Positions 41,194-50,524 of a DNA stretch of 60,590 nt are shown one piece after another. The notes under the pieces were generated by a model. That model had not been told where the DNA came from. It searched no databases and saw only the letters and a program-made list of their open reading frames with translations. The position numbers were made by a program, and so were the translations under genes. This stretch comes from Neisseriaceae bacterium ESL0693 (GTDB lineage Bacteria; Pseudomonadota; Gammaproteobacteria; Burkholderiales; Neisseriaceae), in assembly GCA_029433475.1 (NCBI GenBank), contig JAQTIE010000002.1, positions 1-60,590 of the forward strand. Direction: 5' to 3'. Within the stretch, counting starts at the first letter, position 1. The number at the start of each line of letters is the position of its first letter.

Positions 41194-42219
41194 ATGACTA
41201 CTACTCATATCGGGTTTCCATTTGAAACCGTCATGGTTTTTGTTGGGCTTTCAGTCATAGCACTCTTGATTGATTTGTTTGCACATCGCAACAATAAAAC
41301 AATTTCGCTGAAAAGTGCGGCCTTATGGTCTGTATTCTGGATCATGGTTGCCATGGTATTTGCCGGTTTCCTTTATATCCATCATGGAGCAGACGTAGCC
41401 AGCTTGTTTGTTACAGGCTACGTTCTGGAAAAAGTACTCTCAGTAGATAATCTTTTTGTCATGATGGCTATCTTTTCCTGGTTTGGCATCCCTGATGGTT
41501 ATCGACATAGGGTTTTATACTGGGGCATCATTGGTGCTATTGTGTTCAGAGGCATATTTGTTGTTATTGGTACAGGTCTTTTGAGTCTTGGGCCTTATAT
41601 TGAAGCTCTGTTCGCTGTGATTGTGTGTTGGACAGCCATCATGATGCTTAAAAATGATGATAACAATGAAGAAATCGAAGATTATTCTCAACACCTTGCC
41701 TATCGGCTGGTTAAACGCTTTTTTCCTATCTGGCCAAAACTTGCGGGTCAGTCATTTTTCTTAACGAACAAAGAAGTAGATAGCGCACTGGTTTTGCCGG
41801 AAAACAAAAATATTACTGTTGGACGAAGCACTAAAGCTGTGCTCTATGCCACTCCGCTTTTATTGTGTACTGCGGTTATTGAATTGTCAGATGTGATGTT
41901 TGCTTTTGATTCCGTACCGGCCGTCATTGCAGTCAGTCGTGAGCCGCTCATTGTTTATAGTGCCATGATGTTTGCCATTCTTGGGTTACGTACCCTTTAT
42001 TTCGTACTTGAGGCATTAAAACAATACCTGGTTCATCTGGAAAAAGCGGTAACCGTTTTGCTGTTTTTTATTGCATTCAAACTGGGTCTTAATGCCTCCG
42101 AACATTTTTTCCATCACGGTTATTACATTTCCGATACAGTCAGTTTAAGTATTATTCTGCTAGTGTTGGCGGCTGGTATTCTGGCCAGTTTCATTTTTCC
42201 TGAAAAATCAGAACAGTAA
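41194..42219 (+). CDS. terC: TerC family integral membrane protein
   Basis: A 341-residue inner-membrane protein with about eight or nine helices. The family signatures are EKVLSVDNLFVMMAIFSWFG and AVIELSDVMFAFDSVPAVIA with buried acidic residues that suggest metal-ion transport or sensing (relatives Alx/MeeF export manganese). In Ter systems it is the membrane anchor for TerB and TerD proteins. Fourth gene of terZABCDE. Confidence 0.94.
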   Translation: MTTTHIGFPFETVMVFVGLSVIALLIDLFAHRNNKTISLKSAALWSVFWIMVAMVFAGFLYIHHGADVASLFVTGYVLEKVLSVDNLFVMMAIFSWFGIPDGYRHRVLYWGIIGAIVFRGIFVVIGTGLLSLGPYIEALFAVIVCWTAIMMLKNDDNNEEIEDYSQHLAYRLVKRFFPIWPKLAGQSFFLTNKEVDSALVLPENKNITVGRSTKAVLYATPLLLCTAVIELSDVMFAFDSVPAVIAVSREPLIVYSAMMFAILGLRTLYFVLEALKQYLVHLEKAVTVLLFFIAFKLGLNASEHFFHHGYYISDTVSLSIILLVLAAGILASFIFPEKSEQ

Positions 42220-42277
42220 ATCGTAGTAGACCATATTGATATTTTAATCAGTTCACTTTTTATGATGGGAGTAAAAA

Positions 42278-42856
42278 ATGAGTGTTTCTCTTTCTAAAGG
42301 CGGTAATGTTTCTCTAAGCAAAACAGCGCCAAGTATGAAAAATGTCCTGGTCGGTTTAGGCTGGGATGCACGCTCAACTGATGGGCAAGACTTTGACCTT
42401 GATGCTTCGGCATTTTTACTGGCGGCCAATGGACAAGTCAGAAATGAACGAGATTTTATTTTCTACAACAATCTGCAAGCAGTTGATGGGTCTATCGTTC
42501 ATACTGGGGACAATCGTACAGGGGACGGGGAGGGAGATGATGAAGCACTGATCATCAAACTCGATGCTGTTGCAGCAGACATTAATAAAATTATTTTTGT
42601 TGTTACTATTCATGAGGCTCAACAGCGAAGACAGAATTTTGGCCAGGTTTCAGGCGCATTTATTCGAATAGTTAATAATGATAATCAAGCAGAAATAGTC
42701 CGTTATGATTTAACTGAAGATGCCTCTACAGAAACAGCTATGCTGTTTGGAGAACTTTATCGTTATAACAACGAATGGAAATTCCGTGCTCTTGGGCAGG
42801 GATACAGTGGTGGACTGGCTTCGGTGTGCGCGCAATATGGCATTAACGCAGCCTGA
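42278..42856 (+). CDS. terD: TerD
   Basis: A 192-residue TerD-family protein, the usual length. Calcium-binding acidic clusters are [13 protein letters not shown] and [36 protein letters not shown] is the C-terminal signature. Very similar to terE downstream, probably an old tandem duplication. Confidence 0.94.
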   Translation: MSVSLSKGGNVSLSKTAPSMKNVLVGLGWDARSTDGQDFDLDASAFLLAANGQVRNERDFIFYNNLQAVDGSIVHTGDNRTGDGEGDDEALIIKLDAVAADINKIIFVVTIHEAQQRRQNFGQVSGAFIRIVNNDNQAEIVRYDLTEDASTETAMLFGELYRYNNEWKFRALGQGYSGGLASVCAQYGINAA

Positions 42857-42919
42857 TTACCACGTAGATAATTATATTATCATGTAATTGTCTATTTATA
42901 TATTCATTACAAAAAGGAG

Positions 42920-43501
42920 TTGGCTATGGCCGTTTCACTGACCAAAGGAAGTAATGTTTCTTTAAGCAAAGAAGCACCGGGTATGAACATGGTGTTGGTT
43001 GGACTTGGCTGGGATCCGCGTGTCACTGATGGACAAAAATTTGATTTGGACGCTTCGGTATTTTTAGTAAATGAAGACAATAAGGTTTTATCCGATCAGC
43101 ATTTTATATTCTATAATAATATGAAGAGTCCGGATAATGCCGTGCAACATCAGGGCGATAATCAGGATGGTGAAGGAGAAGGAGATGATGAGCAAGTCAT
43201 CATTGACTTGTCTAAAGTAGATACCGCTGTAAAAAAACTGGTTTTTGCTGTGACTATTCATGAAGCGGATAGTCGTAAACAAAACTTTGGTATGGTTAGC
43301 AATAGTTTTATTCGTGTTGTTAATAATGATACCCAGACTGAAATAGCCCGCTACGATTTATCTGAAGATGCCTCAACAGAAACGGCAATGATTTTTGGTG
43401 AACTGTATCGTCATAATAATGAATGGAAATTCAAGGCTATTGGCCAAGGGTTTGCCGGTGGTCTGGCTGCTTTAGCCCGACAACATGGAATTAATATTTA
43501 A
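42920..43501 (+). CDS. terE: TerE, TerD-family protein
   Basis: A 193-residue TerD-family protein; [14 protein letters not shown] and [16 protein letters not shown] are the calcium sites. The N-terminus may be [11 protein letters not shown] at the second Met (42926), preceded by AAAAAGGAG, which would give 191 residues, the E. coli length. Last gene of the ter operon; a strong terminator follows. terF and terW of the enterobacterial cluster are absent. Confidence 0.93.
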   Translation: MAMAVSLTKGSNVSLSKEAPGMNMVLVGLGWDPRVTDGQKFDLDASVFLVNEDNKVLSDQHFIFYNNMKSPDNAVQHQGDNQDGEGEGDDEQVIIDLSKVDTAVKKLVFAVTIHEADSRKQNFGMVSNSFIRVVNNDTQTEIARYDLSEDASTETAMIFGELYRHNNEWKFKAIGQGFAGGLAALARQHGINI

Positions 43502-43508
43502 GCCTATC

Positions 43509-43541
43509 AAATACAAACCTGATACTCAGGTTTGTATTTTT
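43509..43541 (+). terminator. Rho-independent terminator of the ter operon
   Basis: AAATACAAACCTGA (43509-43522) and TCAGGTTTGTATTT (43526-43539), perfect 14-base-pair stem with a 3-base loop and T run. Confidence 0.92.
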
Positions 43542-43866
43542 ATCATGAAATATAATTTCATTTCAATAAAATGAAAACCATAAAATAATTATTCTGAAAA
43601 TGGTTCATATATTCTTTAATTTTGCATAATAATATCTATACAATCTTATTGATGTAAACCATTTTATTATTATGCAGATTATGATTGTTTTAAGTAAATA
43701 AAATTTTCAGCTCAATAAGAATTATAACTGCCTATATATTTTCATTCATAAAAAACGATGATTTGCTGTGGAAAATGGGTATTGTTTGCAGTATGTTATC
43801 TTATTAAATATGATTGAATGTATAAACATAATATTTACTAGAATCATATGACTATGTTTTTTGACA

Positions 43867-43930
43867 GACTTTTAATCCGTTGGTCGAGCGTTCGAATCGC
43901 TCACGACCCACCAGATTTTTAAAATCAGAT
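43867..43930 (+). repeat. Direct repeat, right copy (orphan 3' part of tRNA-Lys)
   Basis: Identical over 64 bases to 33959-34022: the last 47 bases of tRNA-Lys including the anticodon loop and CCA, plus 17 bases. The 5' half of the tRNA is missing, so it is not a working gene. It marks the far end of the island. Confidence 0.9.
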
Positions 43931-44477
43931 TATCGGGTTAATATATATATTCCTGATGTTAAGACTTAAACCACAATTCTGCCTGTTTCAGAGTTGTGGT
44001 TTTATTCTATGGTTTGGCATGATAAATACATTTTTATGTAGGTATGCGACTGATGGTTGGGCAATTTCTGTATTCGTACCGTGGATTTTCAACCGTTTAT
44101 TTACTTCAGTACAATCAATATGCGCTACTTTATGATAGTCAGTTTGTCTCAAATCATGCGGCTATTCAATGGTGGGTGATTAAATGCCGATTAATATTTA
44201 TGTTTTCCTATGCATGTAATTAACCCTATGGTTAAAGAAGAGGGATTCTTGCCGGTTGATATTATCATTTACCATGCATGGTCTGAATGATCAGTCCATA
44301 TGCAATGACACTGAGTTTGGCCACCGAAAAGGATTGAGCACAGACTCATGGCCAGCAGATGCCAAAGTGTGGAATTTGCCTTAAAATAATGGTTTGATGT
44401 TTTTATTGTATCATTGCATGATAGCATATGATTTTTAGGTCAGATAAATCAGATCTGAAAACGGTTTAAGGATCCTT
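43931..44477. other. Spacer between island end and lysS
   Basis: Contains the displaced terminator at 43967-44006. A 59-codon frame at 44044-44223 (MRLMVGQFLYSYRGFSTVYL...) has an ATG but no ribosome site and no family I know. 43542-43866 on the island side is AT-rich with nothing visible. Confidence 0.35.
43967..44006 (+). terminator. Terminator following the orphan tRNA fragment
   Basis: AAACCACAA (43968-43976) pairs with TTGTGGTTT (43994-44002), then TATT. Same layout and loop type as the terminator after the intact tRNA (34050-34090), but diverged; probably the host's original tRNA-Lys terminator. Confidence 0.65.
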
Positions 44478-45998
44478 ATGAGCGAGCAGCATAATCAACA
44501 GGCTGAGGCCACAGCAGAACAACTTGATGAAAATCAAATTATGGCGAATCGCCGTGAAAAATTAACCGCAATTCGTGCAGAGCGGATGGCATTTCCCAAT
44601 GATTTTCGCCGCGATGCGTTTGCCGGTGATTTACATCAGCAATATGAGTCATTGGATAAAGAAGCATTGGCCGATAAAGCCATTCAAGTAAAGGTAGCTG
44701 GTCGAATGATGCTGAAGCGGCATATGGGAAAAGCCAGTTTTGCCACCATTCAGGATATGACTGGCCGGATTCAGCTCTATATCAATAACCAAGGTGTCGG
44801 TGCTGATGTACATGATGATTTCAAGCACTGGGATTTAGGGGACATCGTTGCTGCCGAAGGCGAATTGATGAAAACCAATCATGGTGAATTGACGGTACGG
44901 GTAGCCAATATCCGTTTATTGACTAAATCATTACGGCCATTACCGGATAAATTCCATGGCCTGGCTGATCAGGAATTGAAATACCGCCAGCGTTATGTTG
45001 ATCTGATCACCAATGAACAGACGCGCGAAACATTCATCAAACGCAGCCGGATTATTCAGGCCATTCGCAATGTGATGGTTAGTGAACGTTATCTGGAAGT
45101 GGAAACACCCATGATGCACCCCATTCCGGGAGGAGCTACGGCCAAGCCATTTGTCACGCATCACAATGCATTGGACATGGATTTATATCTGCGTGTGGCA
45201 CCGGAATTGTATTTAAAACGTCTGGTAGTAGGCGGTCTGGAGCGGGTATTTGAAATCAACCGTAATTTCCGTAATGAAGGCATGAGTACCCGCCATAATC
45301 CTGAATTCACCATGATGGAATTTTATGAAGCATTTGGTGATTATCAGCGCATGATGGACATGACTGAAAAAGTCATTCGTGCGGCGGCCATTGAGGCTAC
45401 TGGGAGTGCCGTGCTAAGTTACAATGGTAAGGAAGTGGATCTGAGTCAGCCATTTGTACGCATGACGATTCTGGAAGCGATTAAACATTTTAATCCGCAT
45501 TATCAGGATGAACAGTTAGCCGATGAAGCATGGCTAAAAGCTGAAATTGTTAAGCGTGGCGGATCGCTGCCTGCGGCGCCGGGTATAGGCAGTCTGCAGC
45601 TGGCATTATTTGAAGAGTGTGCCGAAAGTAAATTATGGCAGCCTACATTTATTATTGATTATCCGGTAGAAGTATCACCGCTGGCGCGTGCTTCGGATAC
45701 TAAGCCTGGTTTAACGGAACGCTTTGAATTATTTGTGGTTGGGCGCGAATTGGCCAACGGTTATTCTGAGTTGAATGATCCAGAAGACCAGTCAGCCCGC
45801 TTTAAGGCACAGGTAGCGCAATTGGATGCCGGCGACGATGAAGCCATGCATTATGATGCTGATTACATCCGCGCGATGGAATATGGCTTACCGCCTACTG
45901 GTGGTTGTGGTATTGGTATGGATCGGCTGGTGATGTTGTTAACTGATGCCCAGACCATCCGGGATGTGATTCTGTTTCCACAAATGCGCATAGTTTAA
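44478..45998 (+). CDS. lysS: Lysyl-tRNA synthetase, class II
   Basis: A 506-residue class II synthetase. The N-terminal OB-fold anticodon-binding domain (about 55-175) includes [20 protein letters not shown]; motif 2 is [20 protein letters not shown] and motif 3 is [13 protein letters not shown]. It charges tRNA-Lys, whose gene lay directly upstream before the island split them, assuming the orphan fragment marks the old site. AAGGA ribosome site before ATG; own terminator. Confidence 0.98.
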   Translation: MSEQHNQQAEATAEQLDENQIMANRREKLTAIRAERMAFPNDFRRDAFAGDLHQQYESLDKEALADKAIQVKVAGRMMLKRHMGKASFATIQDMTGRIQLYINNQGVGADVHDDFKHWDLGDIVAAEGELMKTNHGELTVRVANIRLLTKSLRPLPDKFHGLADQELKYRQRYVDLITNEQTRETFIKRSRIIQAIRNVMVSERYLEVETPMMHPIPGGATAKPFVTHHNALDMDLYLRVAPELYLKRLVVGGLERVFEINRNFRNEGMSTRHNPEFTMMEFYEAFGDYQRMMDMTEKVIRAAAIEATGSAVLSYNGKEVDLSQPFVRMTILEAIKHFNPHYQDEQLADEAWLKAEIVKRGGSLPAAPGIGSLQLALFEECAESKLWQPTFIIDYPVEVSPLARASDTKPGLTERFELFVVGRELANGYSELNDPEDQSARFKAQVAQLDAGDDEAMHYDADYIRAMEYGLPPTGGCGIGMDRLVMLLTDAQTIRDVILFPQMRIV

Positions 45999-46023
45999 TC
46001 AATCAGATTCATGGATTATTGTT

Positions 46024-46059
46024 AAAACCATTTCCGGTTTGCCGGAAATGGTTTTTTAT
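46024..46059 (+). terminator. Rho-independent terminator of lysS
   Basis: AAAACCATTTCCGG (46024-46037) and CCGGAAATGGTTTT (46042-46055), perfect 14-base-pair stem, tetraloop TTTG, T run. Confidence 0.93.
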
Positions 46060-46187
46060 TGACGAGATTCATTTTTTCTTTGACAGATGGTAATTTTTAA
46101 CTGCACTAATGCACTGAATGTGATGCATCAATGAATAATCAGCCATAAGAAAATCGAATATCCTTATTCTTTGGTTCAGAATGATCA

Positions 46188-46628
46188 TTATTCAGGTAAT
46201 CGGGGTGTGGTCGTTGAGTCAGGTTGTTTAGGATGATTTGACTGAACAGTATATTCGCCTTCGATGATATCGCTGTTACGGCTATCTTGTGCAGTTGACG
46301 CTGGCTTATGAGTACCTGCAATCGGAAGTAATAAAATCAACGCAATAATGTCTGAAAAAAATCCCGGGCTCATCAGCATCAATGCCGAAATCATATAACG
46401 AATCGGCCACAGTAACTGATATAAAGACATGTTCTGCCTGCTGCGTAAACCGGCGCCAGCCAAGAGTACCGCTGAAAAACCAATGTGACGCAGCATCATG
46501 ATACCGCTGATGAATGAAATCAGAATCAGTAATAGTGTCCAGCCGCCGCCAATCCAGTCAGTCACCAGAATAATGGATAAACATTCCAATCCCAGTAAGC
46601 CCAATAATATCCAGCTTAAATAACGCAT
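46188..46628 (-). CDS. fxsA: FxsA family membrane protein
   Basis: A 146-residue inner-membrane protein with four hydrophobic helices; MRYLSWILLGLLGLECLSII and LMLMSPGFFSDIIALILLLP are the FxsA signatures. In E. coli it relieves exclusion of phage T7 by the F plasmid when overproduced; its normal role is not known. Single gene facing lysS. Confidence 0.9.
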   Translation of the reverse strand: MRYLSWILLGLLGLECLSIILVTDWIGGGWTLLLILISFISGIMMLRHIGFSAVLLAGAGLRSRQNMSLYQLLWPIRYMISALMLMSPGFFSDIIALILLLPIAGTHKPASTAQDSRNSDIIEGEYTVQSNHPKQPDSTTTPRLPE

Positions 46629-46858
46629 CAGATTTTCTCCCTACAATAAGAGTGTACAGATAGGCGCAGGTAATAAAAAATCAATCCGCCTGGTGGTCAA
46701 AGCGAGTAAAAAAAAGCAGATTATCGGTATAATAACTGTTGTATTTGCTAAAATAAATCGTCATTATCAGAAATAAAATAATGTGATTCAGAGATTAGGC
46801 TTCAATTTTCACGATTACACTGATGATATTTTTAAGTTTTTTAGATAGCTGTGGGATT

Positions 46859-47629
46859 ATGAAATTACTGTTTTCTTTTTTTCGGTGTAAAAAAATAAAT
46901 TGGACACCATGGTTTGCCATGGTGGTAATGGGCATACTGAGCGGTTGTGCGAATCAGTCTGTCACACCAGCCACGGTTACTACAGCGACAACAGCGCCTG
47001 CCGGCGATGGTTATTATCGTGTGCAGCGCGGCGATAATTTATATCGTATTGGTTTAAAGTATGGCCAGAATGTTAATACATTGATGCGCTGGAATCATTT
47101 AAAAAATGCCGATGCTATTGAAGTCGGGCAGTTGATTCGGGTGAAACGTCCAGAAAATCAGGCAGCCATGGCTGCACCATCACGTCATTCTGCTACGGCT
47201 AAAAAACGCAACACTACACCATCCACATCCACATCTACGGTTGCCCGTACCGGTGGTACACCCAACGTGTCTATGATCTGGCCGGTAAAAGGGCAGGTTG
47301 TGACACGGTTTAATGGCCAGACACAAAAGGGCATTGATATTGCCGGTACCCGCGGTACGCCGGTTAAAGCCGCAGCCGCAGGTACAGTACAATATGCCGG
47401 TGAAGAATTACGGGGTTATGGTAAGCTCATTCTGATTAAACACAGTGCTTCAACCATGACTGCCTATGCGTATAATGAACGGTTACTGGTGCGCAATGGG
47501 CAGCATGTCTCTGCCGGACAGCAGATTGCTACCATGGGGGATAGTGGCAGTGCCAGCGGCGTGCGATTGCATTTTGAAATACGGGTAAATAGTCAGGCTG
47601 TTGACCCATTACGCTATTTACCCCGTTAA
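46859..47629 (+). CDS. nlpD: NlpD-like lipoprotein: LysM plus degenerate LytM domain
   Basis: A 256-residue outer-membrane lipoprotein precursor. A signal sequence ends in lipobox LSGC (Cys about residue 30), a LysM domain follows (about 52-96; YYRVQRGDNLYRIGLKYGQN), then a Thr/Ser-rich linker and an M23/LytM domain ending LHFEIRVNSQAVDPLRYLP. The LytM zinc ligands are lost: QKGIDIAG lacks the first His, and AYAYNE has Tyr where active enzymes have His, exactly as in E. coli NlpD, which activates amidase AmiC at division rather than cutting itself. I start at ATG 46859; an in-frame ATG at 46823 gives an awkward signal. Confidence 0.88.
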   Translation: MKLLFSFFRCKKINWTPWFAMVVMGILSGCANQSVTPATVTTATTAPAGDGYYRVQRGDNLYRIGLKYGQNVNTLMRWNHLKNADAIEVGQLIRVKRPENQAAMAAPSRHSATAKKRNTTPSTSTSTVARTGGTPNVSMIWPVKGQVVTRFNGQTQKGIDIAGTRGTPVKAAAAGTVQYAGEELRGYGKLILIKHSASTMTAYAYNERLLVRNGQHVSAGQQIATMGDSGSASGVRLHFEIRVNSQAVDPLRYLPR

Positions 47630-47881
47630 TGATCGACCAGACAGCAGAAAATGCATGTGCTGCGGGCATGGAATAACCATTAAGTCATGTTGGTTAAGCA
47701 GTAGTATGCCAGGTAAACATTTGATTCAGCATTAAAACGATAGAAAGCACATATCTTATGGTGATAATCTTGAGTAACGGTAACCACAGATTTTTTATGT
47801 TTAACTGCCATAACCGGGCTTAGGTGGATATAGCCACTGACTGCTTTATCGCACATCAATCATATATTATAGAGACGGTAC

Positions 47882-48661
47882 ATGAAAGAACATCAGGCGC
47901 GTAAGCGATTCGGACAAAATTTTTTACAAGACAAAAGCATTATTAATGATATTGTACGTGCAGTACGGCCAGAGGCCAACGATGTTGTGATTGAAATCGG
48001 TCCGGGTCTGGCTGCCATTACCGCTCCGTTGGCCGCTGCTGTAAAAAATCTGCATGTAATTGAAATTGATCGTGATATTGTTACCTATTTAAAAACCTTA
48101 CCATTTGCCGACCGTTTGCACATCCATGAAGGTGATGTTTTAAAATTTGATTTTAATAGCATCCCCGGCCGTAAGAAAATAGTAGGAAATTTACCCTATA
48201 ATATCTCTACGCCATTGTTGTTTCGTTTTGGTGAGTATGTCGATGATATTATTGACATGCATTTCATGTTACAAAAAGAAGTTGTTGAACGCATGGTTGC
48301 ACGCCCGAAAACAGCCGATTATGGCCGCCTGAGTGTGATGCTACAGTATTTTTTTGATATGGAGAGCCTGATTGATGTTCCGCCGCAGTCCTTTAAACCG
48401 GCACCCAAAGTAGACTCTGCTGTCATTCGTATGATTCCGGTGCCGGGAAGAATTGGTCTGGCTGATGATTTTAATCATTTTGCGGCATTGGTCAAACAGG
48501 CTTTTCAACAGCGGCGTAAAACCATCCACAATAATCTGAAAGACATGGCCAGGGATGAAGCTTTATTGTCTGTCGGCATTAATCCGGCAGCCAGGCCAGA
48601 GCAGATTGAGCCAGAACTTTATGTGGCATTAAGCAATTATCTATTGCACAATAACGATTGA
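47882..48661 (+). CDS. rsmA: 16S rRNA dimethyladenosine transferase
   Basis: A 259-residue SAM-dependent enzyme that dimethylates two adjacent adenines near the 3' end of 16S r[16 protein letters not shown] at the N-terminus, [12 protein letters not shown] (SAM site) and the catalytic [13 protein letters not shown] are diagnostic. Preceded by 250 bases without visible features; the ABC gene follows 47 bases after. Confidence 0.97.
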   Translation: MKEHQARKRFGQNFLQDKSIINDIVRAVRPEANDVVIEIGPGLAAITAPLAAAVKNLHVIEIDRDIVTYLKTLPFADRLHIHEGDVLKFDFNSIPGRKKIVGNLPYNISTPLLFRFGEYVDDIIDMHFMLQKEVVERMVARPKTADYGRLSVMLQYFFDMESLIDVPPQSFKPAPKVDSAVIRMIPVPGRIGLADDFNHFAALVKQAFQQRRKTIHNNLKDMARDEALLSVGINPAARPEQIEPELYVALSNYLLHNND

Positions 48662-48708
48662 TCTGATTAAGTTAAGCGCATCACGCCGTTGGCGATATTG
48701 GGATATAC

Positions 48709-49437
48709 ATGATTGAATTTAAAAATGTTCATAAATGGTTTAAAGATTTACACGTTATTAATGGTGTGAATCTGAAGGTTGAGCAAGGTGAAGTGGTGGT
48801 GGTGTGCGGCCCTTCCGGCAGCGGTAAATCAACATTAATCCGTACAGTAAACCAACTGGAAACCATTCAGCAAGGTGAAATCTGGGTTGATGGCATGAAC
48901 GTAGCCGATACGCATGCAGATCTGAATAAAATTCGTACTGAAGTGGGTTTTGTGTTTCAGCATTTCAATCTTTATCCACATCTGAGGGTATTACAGAATA
49001 TTATTCTGTCCCCCATGAAAGTTAAAAAACAAAGTCGGGCGCAGGCTGAAGAAAAGGCCATGCAATTATTGAACCGGGTGGGGCTGGCACATAAGCGCGA
49101 TGCATATCCACAGCAATTATCCGGCGGTCAGCAGCAGCGCGTGGCCATTGCGCGCGGGCTGGCGATGGAACCACGAGTAATGTTGTTTGATGAACCTACT
49201 TCAGCATTGGATCCAGAAATGATCGGTGAAGTACTGAAGGTAATGAAAGATCTGGCACTAAGTGGCATGACCATGATGTGTGTCACTCATGAAATGGGCT
49301 TTGCCCGAGAGGTGGCTGATCGGGTTGTCTTTGTCGATCAAGGGCAGATTGTGGAAGAAGCACCGCCGGAAGAATTTTTTAGTCAGCCCAAACACGAACG
49401 GGCTCAGCAATTTTTGAAACAATTGCTGACCCATTAA
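48709..49437 (+). CDS. Polar amino acid ABC transporter ATP-binding protein (GlnQ type)
   Basis: A 242-residue ABC ATPase. Walker A is GPSGSGKST, the signature is [17 protein letters not shown], Walker B is [15 protein letters not shown], with the H-loop in [14 protein letters not shown]. Sequence type is that of glutamine/glutamate/polar amino acid importers. No permease or binding-protein gene is next to it, so the partner must be encoded elsewhere, and the exact substrate is open. Followed by a strong terminator. Confidence 0.9.
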   Translation: MIEFKNVHKWFKDLHVINGVNLKVEQGEVVVVCGPSGSGKSTLIRTVNQLETIQQGEIWVDGMNVADTHADLNKIRTEVGFVFQHFNLYPHLRVLQNIILSPMKVKKQSRAQAEEKAMQLLNRVGLAHKRDAYPQQLSGGQQQRVAIARGLAMEPRVMLFDEPTSALDPEMIGEVLKVMKDLALSGMTMMCVTHEMGFAREVADRVVFVDQGQIVEEAPPEEFFSQPKHERAQQFLKQLLTH

Positions 49438-49468
49438 ATCCATGCCGGTAATGATTGAATGTATATTA

Positions 49469-49504
49469 AAAATAACCTGCTATTAAACAGCAGGTTATTT
49501 TTAA
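49469..49504. terminator. Bidirectional terminator between the ABC gene and metF
   Basis: AAAATAACCTGCT (49469-49481) and AGCAGGTTATTTT (49489-49501), perfect 13-base-pair stem with T runs on both strands; it can serve both converging genes. Confidence 0.92.
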
Positions 49505-49524
49505 TGATGCTTGGGTGGGCAATA

Positions 49525-50358
49525 TTAATAACCCAGCCGCTGGCAGATGGTGGATACCAGGCCTGCCTGATTCAATGTATAAAAATGTAAGCTGGGGGCA
49601 CCTTGTTGTAGCAGGCGGTCACACATTTCTGTAACCACATCCAGACCGAGTGCTTTAATGGAAGCAGTATCATCAGCATAAGACTGTAACTTCAATCGCA
49701 ACCAGCGCGGAATTTCTGCACCGCAGGTTTCTGAAAACCGGGATAATTTAGAGGAGCTGGCAATCGGCATAATGCCCGGGATAATGGGAATATCAACACC
49801 GCGCTGCTGTACTTCATCTACAAACCAGAAATAGCTGTCAGCATTGAAAAAATATTGGGTGATGGCAGAATCGGCGCCAGCCTGACATTTGCGCACAAAA
49901 TGATTCAGATCATCTTCGGCACTGCGTGCCTGAGGGTGAAATTCCGGATAAGCCGCGACTTCAATATGAAACCATGAACCAAAATGTTCACGAATCAAGG
50001 CCACCAGTTCATTGGCATAACGTAAACCTTGCTGCCCTGAACCCACACCCGAAGGAATATCACCGCGCAAAGCGATGATGTGGGTAATGCCCATATTTTT
50101 ATAGGTTTGCAGCAGTGAAATCATTTCTTCAGCACTGGCGCCGACACAGGCCAGATGAGGTGCTGCGGCAATGCCGTCAGCCAGAATATCATTGATGGTT
50201 TGCAAAGTACCACTGCGGGTAGTGCCTCCGGCGCCATAGGTACAGGAAAAATATTCAGGCTGGTATTGGCTAAGCTGTTTACGGGTGATGGCCAGCTTGC
50301 GTCTGCCTTCTTCGGTACGTGGTGGAAAAAATTCAAAACTGAGCTGGGTAAGACTCAT
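49525..50358 (-). CDS. metF: 5,10-methylenetetrahydrofolate reductase
   Basis: A 277-residue FAD-dependent TIM-barrel enzyme that makes 5-methyl-THF for methionine synthesis. SFEFFPPRTEEG at the N-terminus (catalytic Glu), SCTYGAGGTTRSGT and IIALRGDIPSG are the family landmarks. Single gene; no metE or metH nearby. Confidence 0.96.
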   Translation of the reverse strand: MSLTQLSFEFFPPRTEEGRRKLAITRKQLSQYQPEYFSCTYGAGGTTRSGTLQTINDILADGIAAAPHLACVGASAEEMISLLQTYKNMGITHIIALRGDIPSGVGSGQQGLRYANELVALIREHFGSWFHIEVAAYPEFHPQARSAEDDLNHFVRKCQAGADSAITQYFFNADSYFWFVDEVQQRGVDIPIIPGIMPIASSSKLSRFSETCGAEIPRWLRLKLQSYADDTASIKALGLDVVTEMCDRLLQQGAPSLHFYTLNQAGLVSTICQRLGY

Positions 50359-50524
50359 GGTGGTATACCTATATCACATTATGACTAAATATGTTTAACC
50401 ATAACGTGATAAACCCGTTGAATCAATTATTTATTGTTAATTTTGCTTGAAAAATATGTATTTTAGTATGAATGATTTTAATGAATATCCTGATACCTAA
50501 ATCTTTATCAGCAACAAGCAGCTA

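Larger units (their letters stand above)
34023..43866. mobile_element. Genomic island carrying a Ter stress-response system
   Basis: The 9.8 kb between the two tRNA-Lys repeats contain only the four-gene minus-strand biosynthetic operon and terZABCDE, plus AT-rich spacers. The repeat geometry (intact tRNA on one side, orphan 3' fragment on the other) indicates site-specific integration. I see no integrase, excisionase, relaxase or transposase gene, so it should be immobile by itself now. Confidence 0.78.

Noticed and set aside
43867-43915. Second tRNA-Lys gene
   Set aside because: Only the 3' part is there; the upstream bases do not form an acceptor or D arm, so it is an att remnant.
46859-47629. 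Active M23 peptidase
   Set aside because: Two of the zinc-binding/catalytic histidines are replaced, as in NlpD, so it is called an amidase activator-type protein instead.
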